NCBI GenBank assembly: GCA_016744295.1
Contig: JADGEQ010000019.1
Location: 60,934 to 124,933, forward strand
From: Desulfobacteraceae bacterium
GTDB lineage: Bacteria; Desulfobacterota; Desulfobacteria; Desulfobacterales; Desulfobacteraceae
Length of the DNA stretch: 64,000 bases
Direction of reading: 5' to 3'
Shown here: piece by piece, positions 51,200-60,212 of the stretch
Numbering within the stretch: the stretch's first letter is position 1
How the letters are laid out: each line of letters starts with the position of its first letter
Program-made: the position numbers and the translations under genes
Notes under the pieces: generated by a model
What the model saw: the letters and a program-made list of their open reading frames with translations, nothing else
Databases searched by the model: none
What the model was told of the DNA's origin: nothing

Positions 51200-52006
51200 T
51201 TAGGCAAATAAAAGCAGGCTGAGTGCCATGACTGCCATCCCCGCTATAAGTCCATAGATAGCCAGATGGTGTTCCCCGTATTTTTCTGCTGTGGGTAAAA
51301 GTTCGTCCAGAGAAATAAAAACCATGATACCTGCAACTCCGGCAAACAAAAGACCAAACGTAATATCATTAAAATATTTATAAAAAATTCCATATCCCAC
51401 AAGGGCACCAACTGGTTCAGAAAGCCCGGATAAAAAAGAATAAATAAAAGCTTTTTTCTTGTCTCCTGTTGCATAATAAATCGGAACGGAAACAGCAATT
51501 CCTTCCGGGATATTATGAATAGCAATGGCTATGGCAATACTGATGCCTAAAGTGGGATCTGCAAGAGCACTGGTAAATGTTGCAAGACCTTCAGGAAAAT
51601 TGTGGATACCAATGGCAAGCGCAGAAAACATGCCCATCCTGAGCAAATTTTTTTTCTTTAGTTCTTCTTTGTCCATGTCCTCAATATCTCTGATTTCATG
51701 GGGGTTTTCAAATGATGGTACCAGTTTGTCAATCAAAGCAATGAGTAAAATACCACAGAAAAAGGCAATAGTGGTCCACCAATATCCCCGTGTGGGGCCT
51801 AAAGCTGCCTCAAGTGCAATCCTTGCTTTGACAAAAATCTCCACCATGGATACATAGATCATAACGCCTGCCGAAAAACCAAGAGAAATGGACAAAAAAC
51901 GCGTATTTGTTTTTTTTGCAAAAAAAGCAAGAGCACTGCCCACACCAGTTGCTAATCCTGCAAACAGGGTCAGTCCAAATGCGAAAAGAACACTTTCTGA
52001 CGGCAT
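51200..52006 (-). CDS. zupT: ZIP family zinc/divalent metal transporter
   Basis: 268 residues with eight helices. The ZIP metal-site motifs are HNFPEG (H135) and HNIPEG (H164), and a charged loop lies at about 100-120 ([19 protein letters not shown]). It imports Zn2+ and other divalent ions. It is divergently placed from cobalamin genes and convergent with the YcgQ-like gene, strengthening the view that this is a metal island. Confidence 0.9.
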   Translation of the reverse strand: MPSESVLFAFGLTLFAGLATGVGSALAFFAKKTNTRFLSISLGFSAGVMIYVSMVEIFVKARIALEAALGPTRGYWWTTIAFFCGILLIALIDKLVPSFENPHEIRDIEDMDKEELKKKNLLRMGMFSALAIGIHNFPEGLATFTSALADPTLGISIAIAIAIHNIPEGIAVSVPIYYATGDKKKAFIYSFLSGLSEPVGALVGYGIFYKYFNDITFGLLFAGVAGIMVFISLDELLPTAEKYGEHHLAIYGLIAGMAVMALSLLLFA

Positions 52007-52087
52007 CTTATACTCCTTAAAACAATTTCAATTGCGTTGATATATAGATACTGGCGCTACCATAAAAAATGGGGACTGATTTAAGTT

Positions 52088-52216
52088 CTATTTTTCAGGT
52101 GTACCATTCCTGCTCACAGAGAGAAGGTGCTTTCTATACATTTTAGAATGTTTACTTCTCTGGTTATAATAAACTTCAGTATATTTAAAGAGAATTTGTT
52201 CAGCCTTTTCAAAATT
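52088..52216 (-). pseudogene. remnant of an IS3-family transposase C-terminus
   Basis: The residues AEQILFKYTEVYYNQRSKHSK resemble the end of IS3-type OrfB transposases (the FEYIEVFYNR.RRHS motif). There is no DDE core and no terminal repeats, so only a decayed fragment is left. Confidence 0.5.
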
Positions 52217-52576
52217 TATGGTGGATTTTCCCTGTAATGGCACTGTTTTTCTATAACTTTCATACCACAATATTTGGTATGCAACAATCTTCAATCCCGC
52301 TGATATGAAAATCACCTAATTTGGAGACCAAGCATCCCCGGCCCCAATATGCAATAGTAAATTTTCTACATTGATACACTTATAAAACATGCACGGATGA
52401 TATGGCGGTCTTTCTAGGAGAAAGTTGTTGATGCCCGCATAAAAGGAAGTGCCATTGAAGACAAAAAGGTATAGGTTAAAAAAAACGTATGCGATTGTTC
52501 TGTTGATGAAAAATATATTTAAATTTTCCCAGAATGCCTTTTAAGGTATGTTTATATTCACCCATTGAGAAAAATT
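52217..52576. other. intergenic, decayed sequence upstream of cobalamin operon
   Basis: No intact gene. Short degenerate reading segments occur (around 52430-52530) interrupted by stops, consistent with an old insertion. The structured cbiC leader follows at 52577. Confidence 0.45.
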
Positions 52577-52727
52577 GTTAACCATGGGTTTATTCGTTTG
52601 AACTCGGCGAACAGGGGGTTGCCTAAAAAGGAGACCCATAGTGACAGATATTTTTCTATCCGGTTGCCAAGGCGAGTCAAAAAATGGTATTTTGACCCGG
52701 ATATTTGTGTTGTTCAAACCCGTTAAC
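52577..52727 (+). promoter_or_regulatory. structured leader of the cobalamin operon
   Basis: Outer helix: 52577-52582 (GTTAAC), 52586-52591 (GGGTTT) and 52600-52603 (GAAC) pair with 52712-52727, 16 bp in all with CAT and 8-nt bulges. Inner hairpin: TATCCGG (52657-52663) pairs with 52697-52703, and GTCAAAA (52676-52682) with 52690-52696. The helix ends next to the CAGG ribosome binding site of cbiC. I could not find the conserved core of the known B12 riboswitch. It may be a different riboswitch or attenuator. Confidence 0.55.
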
Positions 52728-52745
52728 AGGCAGGTAATAGAATGA
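52641..52745 (+). CDS. 34-residue leader ORF upstream of cbiC
   Basis: GTG 52641 with AAGGAG about 9 nt upstream. Its TGA stop overlaps the ATG of cbiC (ATGA), so translation would be coupled. The peptide (TDIFLSGCQGESKNGILTRI and a short tail) has no known homologue. Its ribosomes would run through the leader's structured region. Confidence 0.45.
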   Translation: MTDIFLSGCQGESKNGILTRIFVLFKPVNRQVIE

Positions 52746-53374
52746 AACCACAGGAAATAGAAGACAAAAGTTTTCGGATTATAGAAGAAGAAGCCGGAGA
52801 ACACGGATTTAACGAATGGGAATGGCCCATCCTCAGACGGATGATCCACACCTCTGCAGATTTTGACTATATAAAGAGCATCCGGTTTTCCAAGGGAATT
52901 GCTGGCAAAAATCCCATTGAAAAAGGGATACAGGCAATTTTACAGGGGAAAAATATCATCACCGACACCAACATGGGTCGGGTGGGAATTCGGAAAAAAG
53001 AGATCCATGAATTTGGCGGTCAGGTCAGGTGTCTGATTGCAGATGAGGGGGTGGCAAATCGAGCAAAAGAAGCCGGCACCACCCGTGCCCTGGCTGCCGT
53101 GGATATGGCGGCAAAGGATATGGAAGGCGGGATCTATGTGGTGGGAAATGCCCCCACAGCCCTTTTGCGCCTCATGGAACTGATCCGGGAGAAAAAGGCA
53201 GCTCCCGCGCTGATCATCGGATTTCCCGTGGGCTTTGTAAATGCGGCTGAGTCCAAGGATGAACTCATGAGACTTGATTATTCTTATATCACCAACAAGG
53301 GGAGAAAAGGCGGATCCAATATTGCGGCCAGCATTGTTAATGCCCTGGCCATCATGGCCTACCAACAAAGATAA
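52742..53374 (+). CDS. cbiC: precorrin-8X / cobalt-precorrin-8 methylmutase
   Basis: 210 residues of the CbiC/CobH family. The catalytic His lies in RRMIHTSADFDY (about 32-43), and conserved segments include IITDTNMGRVGI and a Gly-rich YVVGNAPTALLRLMEL. It moves a methyl group from C-11 to C-12 in corrin ring synthesis, giving hydrogenobyrinate (or its cobalt form). It is first in the cobalamin operon. Confidence 0.93.
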   Translation: MKPQEIEDKSFRIIEEEAGEHGFNEWEWPILRRMIHTSADFDYIKSIRFSKGIAGKNPIEKGIQAILQGKNIITDTNMGRVGIRKKEIHEFGGQVRCLIADEGVANRAKEAGTTRALAAVDMAAKDMEGGIYVVGNAPTALLRLMELIREKKAAPALIIGFPVGFVNAAESKDELMRLDYSYITNKGRKGGSNIAASIVNALAIMAYQQR

Positions 53375-53407
53375 TTCCAATAAAGATAATTATTACAGGA
53401 GGTTTCC

Positions 53408-54940
53408 ATCAAAGGGTTTGTTATTGCTGCCACGGGCAGTGGAACCGGAAAAACCACCATCAGCCTGGCACTCCTCTCCTATTTAAGGTCAAAGGGGATG
53501 CAGGTTGCTCCCTTTAAGGTGGGACCGGATTTCATAGATCCGGGCCACCACAGTAAGATTGCGGGAAAAACCAGCGTTAACCTGGATTCATGGATGTTGA
53601 CAAAATCCTATAATCAGCATTTGTTTGAACAGAACGCCAGGGGAATGGACATGGCCGTGGTGGAAGGGGTTATGGGGCTGTTTGACGGGTATGATGCCAC
53701 ATCGGAAACAGGCTCCACGGCCCAGATGGCCAAATGGCTGGGGCTTCCGGTTCTGCTGATTGTCAGTGCAAAGGGCAAGGCCAGGAGTGCGGCAGCCATT
53801 GTCAAAGGGTTTGAACTTTTTGATCCAGATCTGACTCTGGCTGGAGTGATTTTCAGCCAGACCGGCAGCCGGCGGCATTATGAATATCTTAGGGATGCGG
53901 TTGAGCAAAACTGCAAAACCCCCTGCCTGGGATTCATGCCGAAAAATGAAAAAATTGTCATGCCCGAGCGTCACCTGGGACTGATGACCGCCGATGAACT
54001 GTATATCTCCCCGGAAGTGCTGTCCATTCTGGTCTCCATGGTGGAGGAGAACATAAACATGGATGCGTTGATGGAAAAACTGCCGGTTCTTGACCCCGGG
54101 AAAAATCTTCTTGCGGCACCTGTTAAGATCCCGGCAAAATGCGCTCAAGCAAAGGACGCTCAAGCAAAGGACGCACCAGCAGAAAACGCACCGGTTATTG
54201 CCGTGGCAAGGGACAAGGCCTTTTGCTTTTATTACCAGGATAATATTGATAGTTTAAAACGAGCCGGGGCAAAGATTGTGACCTTTTCTCCCTTAACCGA
54301 GGATCAATTGCCCGAAGGTATTGACGGGATTTATTTTGGCGGGGGATATCCGGAAATTTTTGCCAAAAGACTGGCAGATAAAACCGGTCTCATGGCTGAG
54401 ATTAAAAGTTTCAGCCAGTCGGGCATGCCCATATACGGAGAGTGCGGGGGCTTCATGTATTTGTGCAGCCAGGTTTCGGGGATGGACAGAAAAGCCCACC
54501 ACCCCATGACCTCTTGTTTTGACTTTTCCGTTCAAATGTCCAAGCGCCTCCGGTCTCTGGGGTATAGGGAAATCACCCTGACAATGGATACCATTATCGG
54601 CAAAAAAGGAGCCGTGATCCGGGGACATGAATTTCATTATTCAGCCCTGGAGGACAAGAATTCCCAAAAGGAGAAAGACACCAAGGATAAGGATCCAGTT
54701 GAAAATGTCTACCATGTCACCTCAAGGGCAGGTCAGGATATCTCTTTGAAAGGATTTCAAAAAAACCAAACCCTTGGTTCCTATATGCATGTTCATTTTG
54801 GCAGTAATCCGGGGTGTGCACAAACCCTTGTTGAAAAGTGTGCCGCCTTTCGAGCGCTCCGCTCCAAATCCATAAAATCAAGTTTTATAAAACCAGAGCC
54901 AATACTCGGACAACCCGGAAACAAGGAGCACCATGGCTGA
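53408..54940 (+). CDS. cbiA: cobyrinate a,c-diamide synthase
   Basis: 510 residues if started at ATC 53408. The N-terminal P-loop (FVIAATGSGTGKTT, Walker A) is needed for function and lies upstream of the first ATG (53498). No ATG, GTG or TTG precedes it in frame, but AGGAGG lies 5 nt before ATC. The glutaminase domain has YFGGGYPE, the nucleophile Cys in YGECGGFMYL and a final SYMHVHFGSNP. It amidates the a and c side chains using glutamine and ATP. A 15-bp tandem duplication (54143-54172, AQAKD twice) sits in the linker. It overlaps cbiD by 8 bp. Confidence 0.85.
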   Translation: MKGFVIAATGSGTGKTTISLALLSYLRSKGMQVAPFKVGPDFIDPGHHSKIAGKTSVNLDSWMLTKSYNQHLFEQNARGMDMAVVEGVMGLFDGYDATSETGSTAQMAKWLGLPVLLIVSAKGKARSAAAIVKGFELFDPDLTLAGVIFSQTGSRRHYEYLRDAVEQNCKTPCLGFMPKNEKIVMPERHLGLMTADELYISPEVLSILVSMVEENINMDALMEKLPVLDPGKNLLAAPVKIPAKCAQAKDAQAKDAPAENAPVIAVARDKAFCFYYQDNIDSLKRAGAKIVTFSPLTEDQLPEGIDGIYFGGGYPEIFAKRLADKTGLMAEIKSFSQSGMPIYGECGGFMYLCSQVSGMDRKAHHPMTSCFDFSVQMSKRLRSLGYREITLTMDTIIGKKGAVIRGHEFHYSALEDKNSQKEKDTKDKDPVENVYHVTSRAGQDISLKGFQKNQTLGSYMHVHFGSNPGCAQTLVEKCAAFRALRSKSIKSSFIKPEPILGQPGNKEHHG

Positions 54941-56057
54941 AAAAGAGCTTAAATCGGGTTTTACCACGGGAGCTGCGGCAGCTGCATCGGTAAAGGCTGC
55001 TTTGCTGGCCCTGGTCACTTCCCAATCGCCTGTTACAGTGGAAATTGAATTTTTAAATGGTGAAAAAAAACCCATCGCCATAAAGAAAGTTCTCAAAATT
55101 TCCGACACCTGTTATCAAGCCTCGGTGATAAAAGATGCCGGGGATGATCCGGACATCACCCACAAGGCTGAGATAGGAGCCCGGGTGAGTTTGTCCCCGG
55201 CCGAGGATCTCAAAATTATCATAAAGGGTGGTGAGGGGGTGGGAAGGGTTACCAAACCCGGGCTTGAAGTTGAGGTGGGAAAGCCTGCCATCAATGCGGG
55301 TCCTCAAAAAATGATTCAAAATGTGGTTGACCAGATCCGGGGTCAATATGCCTTGCCCGGCAATGGGGTGACCATTGAAATCTTTGTTCCCAAAGGGGAG
55401 CTGCTGGCCAAAAAAACCTTGAATGCCCGGTTGGGAATCCGCGGTGGGATCTCCATTCTGGGCACCACCGGTATTGTCAGGCCTTTGTCCCATGATGCCT
55501 ATATTGCCACCATCCGATCCAGCATATCTGTTGCCGCTGCCAAGTCCATAGATACCCTGGTGTTTACAACGGGAAGACGGAGCGAACGGTTTGCCATGGG
55601 ACTCTTTCCCTCTTTTTTTGAGGAATCATTCATACAGACCGGAGATTTTTTCAAGGCAGCCATTGACGAGGCCCTTGCTAAAAAGGATGAAAATGGTAAA
55701 AATGCCGTTCAACAAATTATTTATACCGTATTTTTTGGCAAGGCCGTTAAGATGTCTCTGGGGTTTGAACACACCCATGCGGCAAAGTCTGACCTGACCT
55801 TAAACAAACTGGCCCTGTGGTCCCGAAAGATTACAGGGGAGGAATCTCTTGTTCGCAAGATACAAGAAGCCAATACCGCCCGCCATGCATTTTCCTATAT
55901 TTATCCCGATTATCCCGAATTGCTCATCTTTGTGGGGAAAAAAATCCAGGAAAATGCCGGAAAATTTGCCCGGGATCGTATCCGGATCCGGGTGATGATT
56001 CTGGATTTTGACGGCCGGGTGGCATTTGATTCCCGGAATACTGGAGAAATTGAATGA
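54933..56057 (+). CDS. cbiD: cobalt-precorrin-5B (C1)-methyltransferase
   Basis: 374 residues. KSGFTTGAAAAASVKAAL at the N-terminus and VTKPGLEVEVGKPAINAGPQKMI mark CbiD. It methylates C-1 of the cobalt-precorrin with S-adenosylmethionine in the anaerobic pathway. It overlaps cbiA by 8 bp and the GGDEF gene by 4 bp. Confidence 0.94.
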   Translation: MAEKELKSGFTTGAAAAASVKAALLALVTSQSPVTVEIEFLNGEKKPIAIKKVLKISDTCYQASVIKDAGDDPDITHKAEIGARVSLSPAEDLKIIIKGGEGVGRVTKPGLEVEVGKPAINAGPQKMIQNVVDQIRGQYALPGNGVTIEIFVPKGELLAKKTLNARLGIRGGISILGTTGIVRPLSHDAYIATIRSSISVAAAKSIDTLVFTTGRRSERFAMGLFPSFFEESFIQTGDFFKAAIDEALAKKDENGKNAVQQIIYTVFFGKAVKMSLGFEHTHAAKSDLTLNKLALWSRKITGEESLVRKIQEANTARHAFSYIYPDYPELLIFVGKKIQENAGKFARDRIRIRVMILDFDGRVAFDSRNTGEIE

Positions 56058-57148
56058 AAAAACATGAATCCGATGCAAAAATTGTCTTAAACCGTTTGGG
56101 AAAATTATCCTCTTTTTTAAAAGATCTGGATTCAGAAGCGGGCAATGATGAATGTTTTAATTATCCCCTTGAGATTATTCAGAAAACCATGATGTTTGAC
56201 ATCAGTGTATTGTACAAGGTTTCCAATATCATTGACAACAGATTGATTCTGGAAGTGGTTAAGGTGCTGGACCCGAAAAATTCACGATTGGATTTAAGGG
56301 AAGGAAGAAAACTAAGACTTTTTATGGATGCACGGGACAAGCGGTATGTAAATGAGGTTAATGCGTTTATAAATAAAAATGTTTCCTGTATCAATGTCCC
56401 GGGAATGGGGTGTGATGTCATGGGATATGTGTATTTTCCCAGGGACTGCGGCGGGGCCTATCTGTTTGGCGGGGATTTTTTTGGTAAAGAATCCTCTGTC
56501 AAGGATTTTGAGGTCAGCACCGTGGAGATCATGTGTAATTTTTTGAGCACCATCCTTTTAAAGACCCAATTCAAACAGCAGGCTGAATATGACTCTCTTA
56601 CCGGGCTTTACAATTCCCGGAAAATAAAAGAGGAGCTGGGGCGGGTGTTAAAACGGTTTGAACGGAAACCTTCGTTGTCGGCCAGCATTGCCATGGGGGA
56701 TATTGATTTTTTCAAAAAAATTAATGATACCTACGGCCATATCCAGGGGGATCTGGTGTTAAAGGAGGTGGGGAGTATTCTTTCCATGTCCATGCGGGAG
56801 TATTTTGATATGGCCGGCCGATACGGGGGGGAAGAGTTTTTATTAATCCTTGATGAAATAGAGGGTGAAAGGGCGGTTCAGCTTGTGGAGCGGATCAGGG
56901 AAAAAATAGAGACCACCCGATTTGCCCGGGTGGATAAGTTTGGAAAAATTATTGAAAACCAATTTTTAAACATTACCATATCCTTTGGTGTGGCCCATTT
57001 GGACAATGGATCAGAAAAGGGCTTGTCAGTCAGGGGGTCTTCTGATATTGAAATTTTGACAGATTGTATCGGAAGGGCCGATAATGCCCTGTATACATCA
57101 AAACAGAAGGGCAGAAACCAGACCACTCTTTTTAAGGAGATAAAATAA
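56054..57148 (+). CDS. diguanylate cyclase, GGDEF domain with GAF-like N-domain
   Basis: 364 residues. The C-terminal GGDEF domain has the active GGEEF motif (258-262); YDSLTGLYNSRKIKEEL marks its start near 179. The product-inhibition I-site is altered: D252 is present, but the Arg three residues before is Glu. The N-terminal ~165 residues have a GAF-like sensory fold with several Cys (C112, C120, C132). It should make cyclic di-GMP. Its inclusion in a cobalamin operon suggests a metabolic or redox input. Confidence 0.88.
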   Translation: MKKHESDAKIVLNRLGKLSSFLKDLDSEAGNDECFNYPLEIIQKTMMFDISVLYKVSNIIDNRLILEVVKVLDPKNSRLDLREGRKLRLFMDARDKRYVNEVNAFINKNVSCINVPGMGCDVMGYVYFPRDCGGAYLFGGDFFGKESSVKDFEVSTVEIMCNFLSTILLKTQFKQQAEYDSLTGLYNSRKIKEELGRVLKRFERKPSLSASIAMGDIDFFKKINDTYGHIQGDLVLKEVGSILSMSMREYFDMAGRYGGEEFLLILDEIEGERAVQLVERIREKIETTRFARVDKFGKIIENQFLNITISFGVAHLDNGSEKGLSVRGSSDIEILTDCIGRADNALYTSKQKGRNQTTLFKEIK

Positions 57149-57149
57149 A

Positions 57150-57629
57150 ATGCAGATATTGCCCATCGGGGTGATCAAAACCCCGTTTAATGATTTAAAA
57201 GGCATGCCCATCCAGCCCTCAGGCGCAAGCGAGACAGAAGGAACCCTTGTGATCAATCCGGAATATGAACAGGGATTGAATGATATACAAGGCTTTTCCC
57301 ATATTATTTTATTGTATCATTTTCATAAATCAACCGGATATGATCTCATGGTGACTCCATTTCTGGACACAAAAAAAAGAGGCTTGTTTTCCACCCGCGC
57401 CCCCCGAAGGCCCAATTCCATTGGATTATCCATTGTGGAACTTACGGGAAGGGAAAAAAACGAACTCTTTGTTAAAGGGATTGATGTGCTGAACAACACC
57501 CCTCTCATTGATATAAAACCCTATGTACCCAAGTTTGATGTGCGAGCGGTAACCTCTACAGGTTGGCTGGAAGAGGCCCAGAAACAAGCGGTCACCATGA
57601 AATCAGATGACCGGTTCATCGAATCGTAA
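57150..57629 (+). CDS. trmO: tRNA methyltransferase TrmO/TsaA family
   Basis: 159 residues of the UPF0066 (YaeB/TsaA) family: IGVIKTPF at the start, GFSHIILLYHFH and the RGLFSTRAPRRPNSIGLSIVEL core. TrmO methylates N6-threonylcarbamoyladenosine at tRNA position 37; some members sit beside cofactor genes. It begins 1 bp after the GGDEF stop. Confidence 0.88.
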   Translation: MQILPIGVIKTPFNDLKGMPIQPSGASETEGTLVINPEYEQGLNDIQGFSHIILLYHFHKSTGYDLMVTPFLDTKKRGLFSTRAPRRPNSIGLSIVELTGREKNELFVKGIDVLNNTPLIDIKPYVPKFDVRAVTSTGWLEEAQKQAVTMKSDDRFIES

Positions 57630-57671
57630 GCCAAACAGCTGGGGCCATGGTAGTCTGGGCTGCAGCATAGA

Positions 57672-58511
57672 TTATTTAAACTGGTTGTGGATCACCAGAA
57701 GCCCCAGGTAAACAGCTCCACTGAAGACAATAATGGTGGGGCCGGAAGAAAGGCTGAAGGAATAGCTTATTGCAAGGCCTGTCCAGGTGAAAAGGGCGCA
57801 GAAAATTACGGAATAAACCATCATCTGCCAGAGCCGCCTGGCATAAAAGGATGCGATGGCCGGGGGAATGGTGAGCAGGGCAATGACAAGAACGATGCCC
57901 ACAATCCGTACCAGGAGCACCACGGTCAATGCGGTCAGCACCAATAGAAACATATAGAAAAAACTGGTGTTGATTCCCCTGAGCCTTGTGAATTCCGTGT
58001 CAAAGCAGACGCCGAAAAAGCGGTTGAAAAAAAGAACGGAAACTCCCACCACCACCAGGTCCAGACAGATCACAAACATAAGATCCCGGGTGGAAATCAG
58101 CAGAATATCTCCAAACAGATAGGAGGTAAGGTTGAAATATCCCGGGGTTCTGTCAATGAAGAGGATACCTGCGGCCATTCCCACGGCCCAAAGGGTTCCG
58201 ATGATGGTGTCTTCCCTTTCCTTTGCATAAATGCTCACAAATCCCACAATCAGGGCCGACATAACCGCGGCAAAAATAGCCCCCCAGAGGGGGTCTGCCC
58301 AGGTAAATCCCATTCTCACCTGGAGGTACAGGGCAAGGCCGATACCGCCGAAGACAGAATGGGAAATGGCACCGGCCAGGTAGCCGATGCGTTTGGTGGT
58401 GACAAAGGTGCCGATGATGCCAAAGGCGATGGAGGCAAGCCCCCCCATGATCATGGACAATTGTAAAAACTGGTTGTCCGGGTCGGCCAGGGCATTGAAA
58501 AACTCAATCAT
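57672..58511 (-). CDS. znuB: zinc ABC-transporter permease ZnuB
   Basis: 279 residues from ATG 58511 (GGAGG 8 nt upstream; a GTG at 58529 is less likely). It has about seven to eight helices with the ABC-3 permease motif GAISHSVFGGIGLAL and DTIIGTLWAVGMAAGILF. It overlaps znuC by 8 bp. It forms the membrane channel of the zinc importer with ZnuC and ZnuA. Confidence 0.9.
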   Translation of the reverse strand: MIEFFNALADPDNQFLQLSMIMGGLASIAFGIIGTFVTTKRIGYLAGAISHSVFGGIGLALYLQVRMGFTWADPLWGAIFAAVMSALIVGFVSIYAKEREDTIIGTLWAVGMAAGILFIDRTPGYFNLTSYLFGDILLISTRDLMFVICLDLVVVGVSVLFFNRFFGVCFDTEFTRLRGINTSFFYMFLLVLTALTVVLLVRIVGIVLVIALLTIPPAIASFYARRLWQMMVYSVIFCALFTWTGLAISYSFSLSSGPTIIVFSGAVYLGLLVIHNQFK

Positions 58512-59259
58512 GGCAATGGCCTCCTTCACTGCAGCGGTGGTCGTGGCGGACCATTTTCAGATCCCCGTGGTAGATGTCCTTGATCAGGGCTCCATCCATC
58601 TCTGTGGTGGGGTGGATGACCACCTGGCGGTTGACACAGATAACACTTTTAACATATTTTGAGACAAAGCCCAGATCGTGGGAGACCAGAAGGATGGTCA
58701 TATGGGTGTTCAGTTTCTGGAGAATGGAAAACAAATTTTCCTCTGTCTCATGGTCCACATTGGCAGTGGGCTCATCCAACAGCAGGATGGAAGGATTGCT
58801 GCACAAGGCCCTTGCAATCAAAACCCGCTGCTTCTGACCCCCGGATAATTCGCTGAATCCTGTGTGGATGTGGGGTGCCATGTCCACCTCATCAATGGCT
58901 GTGCGGGCTTTTTCCTTGTCCTGTTTGGAAAACCAGAGCTTTTTTTTGCCAAGCCTTCCCATGAGTACCACATCCATGACGGTTGCCGGAAAATTCATGT
59001 CAAGGTGGGCGTACTGGGGCATGTACCCGATTTTTTCCCTGGCCTGTTCCGGTGGGGCCCCAAATATCCGGATCGTCCCTGTATCTGGTTTGATTAATCC
59101 CAGCATCAGTTTGAGAAGGGTGGTCTTTCCTCCTCCGTTGGGTCCGACAATGCTGGCAAACTCTCCATTGGTTACCTGGAGATTCACCCCTTCAAGTATC
59201 GGTCTTTTATGGTAGGAAAACGAGATATTTTCAAAAATGATGTCAGGGGCAATGGGCAT
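58504..59259 (-). CDS. znuC: zinc ABC-transporter ATPase ZnuC
   Basis: 251 residues. Walker A GPNGGGKTT (39-47), signature LSGGQKQR (138-145), Walker B ILLLDEP (D162, E163). The C-terminus has a His tail (RHDHRCSEGGHCHD), fitting zinc sensing or buffering. It is expressed with znuA upstream (14 bp away) and overlaps znuB. Confidence 0.92.
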   Translation of the reverse strand: MPIAPDIIFENISFSYHKRPILEGVNLQVTNGEFASIVGPNGGGKTTLLKLMLGLIKPDTGTIRIFGAPPEQAREKIGYMPQYAHLDMNFPATVMDVVLMGRLGKKKLWFSKQDKEKARTAIDEVDMAPHIHTGFSELSGGQKQRVLIARALCSNPSILLLDEPTANVDHETEENLFSILQKLNTHMTILLVSHDLGFVSKYVKSVICVNRQVVIHPTTEMDGALIKDIYHGDLKMVRHDHRCSEGGHCHD

Positions 59260-59273
59260 AAATTTTCCTTATT

Positions 59274-60212
59274 TTAATGGGGCAGATTAGACCCGATGGT
59301 CTGGGCAATGGTTTCCATGTTGGACAGATAATCAAAGGCCAGGGGGTCAATGGAAACAACACTGCCTTTGACGGCGCTGGAAATTTTTTGGGCGGCGTGC
59401 TGATCAAACTGGGGCTGGACAAACAGCACCCGGGTTTTGGTTGATTTCGCCTTCTTGATAATTGCGGACAGCTGTTTTCCCCTGGGAGCCTTTCCCATGG
59501 TTTCAATGGCCATCTGGCTCAACCCATAGGTGTCTGCAAAATATCCGAAAACCGGATGGAACACAAAAATAGTCTCCCCATGAAATGGTTTAAGGGTGGT
59601 TGAAAGGCGTTTGTGAAGTTCTTCCAGATCCTGGATAAATATTTCAAGGTTTTGCGCATAGGCGCTGCTGTTTTCCGGATCAAAGGTCATCAATGCCGCT
59701 GCCATGGTGGTGGCCTGTGTTTTTACCAGCAAAGGGCTCATCCATATGTGGGGATCTTTGCCGGTGGGGTCCTGGTTATCCGTTTCTTGTCCACCCAGGG
59801 TGTCAAGATGGTCTGTCTGGTCTGTCTGGTCTGTCTGATCATGGTCATGGTCATGGTCATGGGATTTCATCTCACGAAGCACAATGCCCTTTCTTGTGTC
59901 AACGATCTGAATAATACCTGAAATTGCCTTAATTTTATGCAGAAATCCATTTTCAAAGGGGACCCCTATTCGAAAAAAGATATCAGATGTTGTCAGTTGT
60001 TTGATCTGGTCCGGTGAAGGAGAATAGGTGGAAGGATTTTTTCCGGGTTTTACCAAAACCTGAACCCGGGCATATTCACCGGCAATTCTTTCAACAAAAT
60101 ATTTTTGGGGCAGGATGCTGACATAAACATTTATGGGATTTTTGGCAAGGGCCTGGGCGGGCAGCATTGCCATACAAACCACCCAAAATATTAAAAACCG
60201 TCTAAGCTTCAT
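59274..60212 (-). CDS. znuA: zinc ABC-transporter binding protein ZnuA (second copy)
   Basis: 312 residues from ATG 60212 (GGGAG 7 nt upstream; the frame extends left without a site). Signal peptide 1-23, then VSILPQKYFVERIAGE and DPHIWMSP as in the first copy. The metal loop differs: HDHDHDHD followed by three QTD units, made by short tandem DNA repeats (59811-59862). It is paired with znuC-znuB, the complete importer. Confidence 0.9.
   Translation of the reverse strand: MKLRRFLIFWVVCMAMLPAQALAKNPINVYVSILPQKYFVERIAGEYARVQVLVKPGKNPSTYSPSPDQIKQLTTSDIFFRIGVPFENGFLHKIKAISGIIQIVDTRKGIVLREMKSHDHDHDHDQTDQTDQTDHLDTLGGQETDNQDPTGKDPHIWMSPLLVKTQATTMAAALMTFDPENSSAYAQNLEIFIQDLEELHKRLSTTLKPFHGETIFVFHPVFGYFADTYGLSQMAIETMGKAPRGKQLSAIIKKAKSTKTRVLFVQPQFDQHAAQKISSAVKGSVVSIDPLAFDYLSNMETIAQTIGSNLPH

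Noticed and set aside
52577..52740. Standard B12 riboswitch before cbiC
   Set aside because: The conserved B12 box and core were not found, although a long helix is present; kept as an unnamed structured leader.
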